Below are positions 7,956-12,237 of a stretch of 12,237 nt of DNA, piece by piece. The position numbers were made by a program, and so were the translations under genes. The stretch comes from Flammula alnicola (Eukaryota > Basidiomycota > Agaricomycetes > Agaricales > Strophariaceae), in NCBI GenBank assembly GCA_015499995.1, contig JADNRV010000820.1:1-12237 (forward strand), written 5' to 3'. The notes below the pieces were generated by a model. The model was not told the origin of the DNA. It saw nothing but the letters and a program-made list of their open reading frames with translations, and searched no databases. Numbering within the stretch: the first letter of the stretch is position 1; each line of letters starts with the position of its first letter.

Positions 7956-10900
7956 CTGAGGTAACCGTAGGTTTGATCCAAATTCCAAGAGGATCATACC
8001 CGGCGGTTCAGCGTAACGCCGCGCATGTCAAAGACGGCGAGCGCTTAGTTGCAAAACCCGTAGTTATTACTGTCAATATAAATGGACAACCGGCTCGAGC
8101 ATTACTCGACTCCGGTTCCCTAGGAGATTTTATATCTTCTACAATTACAGATCAGCTCAATTTAACTAAAGAGCTATTCAAAATCCCAGTATCTCTTCAA
8201 CTAGCAGTACAGGGATCTAGATCTAAAATAAATGCAAAAACACGAGCCCGATTTCAATATGAAGGAATCAATGAAGAACGTACTTTTGATGTTATTAATA
8301 TTTCACAGTACGATCTAATTTTAGGCACTACATGGCTATATCAGCATAGTGTCAGTATAGGGTTTAACCCCGCTCGAGTATTCATTGGAAGCGATGTTTC
8401 TAAGCCCTTGCTTGGAAAATCGGTTACTACGGTAGCCTCTCGCGCTATGGAAGTTACTAGTGAATCCATAAATAAAGCGCGTAAGATATTAATTGACTAT
8501 GCTGAGCCGCTCTGCAAAACCGCAGGGGAAACTAAATTGCCGCCATTGAGGGCAATTAATCATACAGTTCCTCTTATTGATGAGACGAAATTGTATCCAT
8601 GGAGGGCGTCTCGCTGCCCAGAACCATTTCGAAAAGAATGGGCAGAAAAACGCGATGCTTATCTTAAAACCGGACGCTGGAAAATAACTAGCTCTCGGAA
8701 TACAGTTCCTATGCTACTGATACCTAAACCGCGTGCACCCGGTGAACCAGTGATGCTTCGCACGGTCGTGGACCTGCGAGCGCGAAATGACAACACTGTT
8801 AAATTAACTTCGCCGCTTCCTGATCCGGAAGGAATACTTAGGCGCGCAGCGGCGCATCCATTCCGATCAACTATGGATGGCAAAGATGCATATGAGCAAA
8901 TCCGTATTGAGCCTAGCCATGTTGACCGCACAGCGGTTACAACACCTGATGGTAACATGGTTAGTCTAGTAATTCAAATTGGAGATTGTAATGCTCCTGC
9001 AACTTATCAAGCTCTAATGAATCATATATTTTCACCCTATATTGGGAGATTTATGGACATCTATCTAGATGACATAGTAATTTACTCTAATACCTTGGAA
9101 GAACATCTCCAGCATACCAAACTGATTATTGATATCCTTACCAAGGAGAAATTATATTTGAGTAAAAAGAAACTCCACTTTCTGGAGCCTGAATTGAAAA
9201 TACTCGGACGCATAGTTGACGACAGCGGTATCCGAATGGACCCTGATAAAGTCGACTCTGTGGTCAATTGGAAAACCCCTACAAACCGCGACCTGTTGCG
9301 CGGATTCTTGGGATCAGTAGGATATCTTGCTGATGATATTCCCAATGTCCGAATCCCTATGGCTGTGCTACATGGGTTAACAGGTGACACCGTCGCATTC
9401 CGATGGGGTTATACTGAACAACGCGCATTTGAAGATGTAAAGCGCTTGGTGCAAAACGCGCGTGATCATCGCCGAGTACCATTAAAATACACAAAAGATT
9501 CACCTCCCATTTGGATGGTAACGGATGGTTGCTCCACTGGGATAGCTGGGGTAGTCAGCCAAGGTGATAATTGGAAGACTGCGCAGATTGCAGCTTTCTA
9601 TTCAGCTAAACTAAATTCTGCACAACAGAATTACCCTGTACATGAAATTGAGATGCTTGCTGGTGTCGAAACTATGCTGCGGCATCGTGATATTCTGCAG
9701 GGTACTAAATTTAAATGGATTACTGACCATAAAGGTCTAATACATTTACTTCGACAGAAAAATCTATCTGGCCGCCAAGCACGCTGGTGTGAAAAGATCA
9801 GCGAATTTGACTTTGAAGTAATGTATGTTCCGGGTACCGAAAATGTGGTCGCAGATGCGTTATCCCGCATATACTCCAATGACTCACCAGGCACTGTCCG
9901 CGCTGAGTCAGAGTATACATATTTTGATATTCTTAATGATGACGCACCTATTGAATTATCATTACCAGTACTCGCTGGGATAGATGCTAAAGTAGCTGTC
10001 CAGCGAAAGCCTAGAAAGAAACCGCCTCCAGCTGAAACAGGCCGTCCTGAGACGTCCGCAGAGTTTGCACGGCGTGTGAAGGATCGTTTCGTTCTCAAAG
10101 GCCCTGGAGAACGAAAGGAGGGCGGGAGTACCACTAAAAATAAACCACATGACGTATCAAGTCCGAAAACGCCAGATCGATCAATAGATTCCATTACGGA
10201 AACTATAAATAGAAACGTACCTGATGATCAACGCGGGACTGAAATAGAGTCCATGGTCCATCAAACGTCTCTATTAAAAGTCTTGTCACAAGCCGAAGAT
10301 GGTTTAAACTTTGTCCAAGAGATCCGGGATCAATATAGAGAAGATCCATTCTTTCAACGAATAGTGTCTAATCCTAAAGAGTTCAAGAACTTTGAAACAG
10401 AAGACGGATTAGTATATTTGAAAGAGAATGGACAAAAAACCTTATGCATTCCTAAAATTACTATACAAGGAAGAAATGCCCGAGAAATTGCCATATCGGA
10501 AGCACACTCACTTTTAGCTCATCTCGGAGCAAATAAAACTTTAACCTACCTACGCGCACACGTGTGGTGGAAAGAGATGGCCTCCGACGTCACTGCTTAT
10601 TGTTTAACTTGCATAACATGCCGCCGAAGTAAGCCCAGCAATCAAAAACCCTATGGACTATTGAATCCCTTACCGGTCCCATCGTTACCCTGGGAGTCTA
10701 TTGGAGTGGACTTTGTCGGACCACTTCCTGAGTCCACGAATAGAGACGGATCATTCGATCAAATAACTGTCGTCATCTGTTTATTAACCGCCATGGTCCA
10801 TCTGATACCTAGTAGAATAACTTATACAACCCGAGACGTCGCCGAACTTATGTTTGAGCATGTCTATAAATTACATGGACTTCCTAAGCACATAATCAGT

Positions 10901-11842
10901 GATAGGGATGTACTATTCACCAGTACATTCTGGACTCACCTGAATCAACTCATTGGAACTCAATTAAACATGTCCAGTGCTTATCATCCGGAAACGGATG
11001 GCTCAACTGAACGAGCGAACCGCACGGTTACTCAAATGCTGAGACAGTGCGTTAACAGTAAACAAACAGATTGGGTAGCTAAATTACCCAGTATAGAATT
11101 CGCCATCAATTGTGCACGCTCTCAAAGTACTGGATATGCGCCATTCTTTTTAAATACAGGACGCATGCCACGTTCAATGATTTGGGACTCTGCTAAAAAA
11201 TCAGAATACCCATCTATTAGAAATTTCGCTCTACAGCGAAAACTGGCTATTATTGCCGCTCATGACAGTATCTTAGCATCTAGAGTTAAACAAACTCATG
11301 ACGCAAATAAGCACCGTCGTCCGGCTCCTTTTAGTGAAGGAGACCTAATATATCTATCGTCTAAAAACATATCCTTCCCTGCTGGGCTAGCTCGAAAACT
11401 GATTCCTAAATTTATAGGTCCATACAAAATCCTAAAGGATTATCAAAACTTCTCTTACAAAGTCCAGCTCCCTCCAACCCTGAAACAGCGCGGCGTTCAT
11501 GATGTTTTTCATGCTTCCCTTCTCAGAATCCATATTCCAAACGACGACCGTCTCTTCCCTGGACGCGACTTTTCACAATTCAATTCCGGTGACGAATCTG
11601 AACCTGAATGGGCCGTCGATAAAATTCTTGGTCACTCAGGACTCAAAACGGACGCACGCTTCAAGATTTTATGGAAAGCTGGTGACATAACCTGGCTTCC
11701 CTATTCCCAAATTTCGCATTTGAATGCACTTACCGACTACCTGGATTTACACAATGCAACTTCTATCCATTCTCTCCCTCTCGGTACCGCGTCGCCACCG
11801 TCCGAAGATCCCCAATTATCTCTGGGGTCTGTATCCCTTTAA
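7919..11842 (+). CDS. pol: Pol polyprotein: protease, RT, RNase H, integrase, chromodomain
   Basis: 1,307 codons from ATG 7919; the frame is open from 7901 and probably entered by -1 frameshifting from gag. Retropepsin: LLDSGS with catalytic Asp64, and LILGTTWL near 140. RT about 270-450: VVDLRARNDN, metal-binding Asp320 (MDGKDAYEQI), QIGDCNAPATYQALM, and YLDD at 382-385. RNase H about 530-648: Asp536, Glu578, Asp603 and Asp646 (VADALSR). Integrase: HHCC zinc finger His863, His868, Cys898, Cys901; core Asp931 (GVDFVGPLP), Asp995 (ISDRD), Glu1031 (DGSTERANR), a D-X35-E spacing. A GPY/F-type module follows (PKFIGPYKI), then a chromodomain about 1229-1278 (EWAVDKILGH, FKILWK, ITWLPYSQI) with cage-type aromatics Trp1231, Trp1252 and Trp1259. 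Chromodomains guide chromovirus integration to marked chromatin. No stop or frameshift breaks the ORF and every main catalytic residue is present, so pol looks recently active. Confidence 0.97.
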   Translation: MESRIATPDHSVTEVTVGLIQIPRGSYPAVQRNAAHVKDGERLVAKPVVITVNINGQPARALLDSGSLGDFISSTITDQLNLTKELFKIPVSLQLAVQGSRSKINAKTRARFQYEGINEERTFDVINISQYDLILGTTWLYQHSVSIGFNPARVFIGSDVSKPLLGKSVTTVASRAMEVTSESINKARKILIDYAEPLCKTAGETKLPPLRAINHTVPLIDETKLYPWRASRCPEPFRKEWAEKRDAYLKTGRWKITSSRNTVPMLLIPKPRAPGEPVMLRTVVDLRARNDNTVKLTSPLPDPEGILRRAAAHPFRSTMDGKDAYEQIRIEPSHVDRTAVTTPDGNMVSLVIQIGDCNAPATYQALMNHIFSPYIGRFMDIYLDDIVIYSNTLEEHLQHTKLIIDILTKEKLYLSKKKLHFLEPELKILGRIVDDSGIRMDPDKVDSVVNWKTPTNRDLLRGFLGSVGYLADDIPNVRIPMAVLHGLTGDTVAFRWGYTEQRAFEDVKRLVQNARDHRRVPLKYTKDSPPIWMVTDGCSTGIAGVVSQGDNWKTAQIAAFYSAKLNSAQQNYPVHEIEMLAGVETMLRHRDILQGTKFKWITDHKGLIHLLRQKNLSGRQARWCEKISEFDFEVMYVPGTENVVADALSRIYSNDSPGTVRAESEYTYFDILNDDAPIELSLPVLAGIDAKVAVQRKPRKKPPPAETGRPETSAEFARRVKDRFVLKGPGERKEGGSTTKNKPHDVSSPKTPDRSIDSITETINRNVPDDQRGTEIESMVHQTSLLKVLSQAEDGLNFVQEIRDQYREDPFFQRIVSNPKEFKNFETEDGLVYLKENGQKTLCIPKITIQGRNAREIAISEAHSLLAHLGANKTLTYLRAHVWWKEMASDVTAYCLTCITCRRSKPSNQKPYGLLNPLPVPSLPWESIGVDFVGPLPESTNRDGSFDQITVVICLLTAMVHLIPSRITYTTRDVAELMFEHVYKLHGLPKHIISDRDVLFTSTFWTHLNQLIGTQLNMSSAYHPETDGSTERANRTVTQMLRQCVNSKQTDWVAKLPSIEFAINCARSQSTGYAPFFLNTGRMPRSMIWDSAKKSEYPSIRNFALQRKLAIIAAHDSILASRVKQTHDANKHRRPAPFSEGDLIYLSSKNISFPAGLARKLIPKFIGPYKILKDYQNFSYKVQLPPTLKQRGVHDVFHASLLRIHIPNDDRLFPGRDFSQFNSGDESEPEWAVDKILGHSGLKTDARFKILWKAGDITWLPYSQISHLNALTDYLDLHNATSIHSLPLGTASPPSEDPQLSLGSVSL

Positions 11843-11869
11843 TTTCCTCTTTAATCTTCGCCATTCACC

Positions 11870-11876
11870 TATAAAA
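11870..11876 (+). promoter_or_regulatory. TATA-like motif just downstream of pol
   Basis: TATAAAA lies 28 bases after the pol stop and is followed by a C/T-rich stretch (about 11877-11905), a common arrangement in fungal promoters. ATGs follow at 11908, 11959 and 12054. It could start a further gene or be chance in T/A-rich DNA. Confidence 0.3.
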
Positions 11877-11907
11877 TCCTCGCTACTCTACTATCTTTCC
11901 TTGGTCG

Positions 11908-12117
11908 ATGAAAATCTTCTCCCTCATCGATCACTTCGTTCTATTCCCCTTCCTCATCATGTCTACTATCCTTGTTGATACCAACTCTAAACCTCCCTCG
12001 GACAATTCGCCGGCTACTCCCCCGAGGCCACAACTGCTCTCACGGACGTTATCATGTCTGCTCCAACGCTTACGGCTGCTCCCGGCAAACTTTCCGTCGC
12101 TACCCAAGTCCCATTGA
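11908..12117 (+). CDS. Weak small ORF downstream of pol (69 aa)
   Basis: Starts MKIFSLIDHFVLFPFLIM, which has a short hydrophobic stretch. A second ATG at 11959 gives MSTILVDTNSKPPSDNSPAT. The Pro/Ser/Thr-rich middle looks protein-like, but the C-terminal half (Leu/Arg/Pro only) does not. In the second half the +1 frame looks better (FAGYSPEATTALTDVIMSAP), so the true product, if any, may switch frame by an indel or an unseen splice. No family recognised. Confidence 0.2.
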   Translation: MKIFSLIDHFVLFPFLIMSTILVDTNSKPPSDNSPATPPRPQLLSRTLSCLLQRLRLLPANFPSLPKSH

Positions 12118-12206
12118 ACGATACACCCAAGACTCCTATTGTCAATATTCCCCAGGTTCCTATTCATTTCTTTAATTATAATCCTTGTCCTAATCTACTG
12201 TCTTAA
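12054..12206 (+). CDS. Weak small ORF near right edge (50 aa), possible exon
   Basis: ATG at 12054, TAA at 12204-12206. It starts MSAPTLTAAPGKLSVATQVP and continues with NDTPKTPIVNIPQ, a Thr/Pro/Val-rich sequence that reads like ordinary protein. The last residues (HFFNYNPCPN) do not, and the DNA there is A/T-rich and intron-like. An exon ending near 12156 is possible, but the GTTCCT donor would be poor. It may be part of a 3' accessory ORF of the element or the start of a host gene. Confidence 0.25.
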   Translation: MSAPTLTAAPGKLSVATQVPLNDTPKTPIVNIPQVPIHFFNYNPCPNLLS

Positions 12207-12237
12207 GACTTCTGCACTTAATTTAACCCCTAGTAAT

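Larger units (their letters stand above)
3097..12237 (+). mobile_element. Ty3/gypsy LTR retrotransposon (chromovirus), 3' end beyond the window
   Basis: Order of parts: putative 5' LTR and leader (3097-3854), gag frame (3855-7955) and pol frame (7919-11842). Pol domain order is protease, RT, RNase H, integrase, chromodomain, which defines a chromovirus branch Ty3/gypsy element (Metaviridae). The coding part alone is about 8 kb, long for a fungal gypsy element because the gag frame carries about 600 extra residues after the zinc knuckle. The left boundary at 3097 is inferred from the TGTAAC start, the heptamer repeats just inside it and the interruption of the minus-strand ORF. The right boundary, 3' LTR, polypurine tract and target-site duplication are not visible. 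Pol is intact but gag holds a TGA, so this copy is probably not autonomous unless the TGA is read through. Confidence 0.9.
11843..12237 (+). other. 3' flank of pol: no 3' LTR or polypurine tract seen
   Basis: This stretch shows no resemblance to 3097-3854 by eye, no purine run of ten or more that could prime plus-strand synthesis, and no TGTAAC start. It is pyrimidine-rich on the plus strand to about 12000 and more balanced after that. The retroelement must continue past the right edge, or its 3' end is missing. Confidence 0.55.

Noticed and set aside
9631..10194. 187-codon ORF on the minus strand inside pol
   Set aside because: It is antisense to conserved RNase H and spacer sequence of pol, with no recognisable motif; treated as a shadow frame.
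11843..12237. 3' LTR of the element
   Set aside because: No visible similarity to 3097-3854, no TGTAAC start and no purine tract before it.

Overview
The window looks like nuclear DNA of a filamentous basidiomycete fungus, probably an agaricomycete. The first gene is split by eight very short introns (48-60 bases) with fungal-type splice sites, and most of the rest is a Ty3/gypsy chromovirus whose RT and integrase motifs resemble elements I recall from mushroom genomes. The organism call is inference; no species is named.

Layout. 1-1598 (+): the 3' nine exons of S-adenosyl-L-homocysteine hydrolase, open at the left edge and otherwise apparently intact, with one GC-AG intron. 1599-2496: non-coding, with one perfect 12-bp hairpin. 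2497-3111 (-): a highly charged coiled-coil ORF of unknown function whose 5' end appears to be cut by the retroelement. 3097 to the right edge: an LTR retrotransposon. It has a putative 5' LTR starting TGTAAC, a run of CACG heptamers, a U3-like region with GATA-type and TGACTC motifs, a TATA box at 3475 and a leader rich in CGACT. Next come a gag frame (3855-7955) broken by one in-frame TGA at 5346, and an intact pol frame (7919-11842) in the -1 frame. 11843-12237: no 3' LTR or polypurine tract is visible; there is a second TATA-like motif and weak small ORFs.

How it fits together. The gag frame encodes a long disordered N-terminus, a Ser tract, a basic SR-like stretch, a capsid domain, a CCHC zinc knuckle, and then about 600 residues of spacer. 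That spacer contains four degenerate repeats of about 80 residues. Pol encodes protease, reverse transcriptase, RNase H, HHCC/DDE integrase and a C-terminal chromodomain, with all main catalytic residues present. The gag and pol frames overlap at a likely -1 frameshift signal: a GGTTTTT slip site, a 7-nt spacer and a perfect 8-bp stem-loop.

Most noteworthy are the four-repeat spacer domain, the compact frameshift signal, the lone TGA in an otherwise open 2,600-codon coding region, and the motif-dense LTR/leader with no TGG-type primer binding site. The AHCY exons favour C-ending codons while the element is A/T-rich in wobble positions, in keeping with a host gene beside an inserted element.
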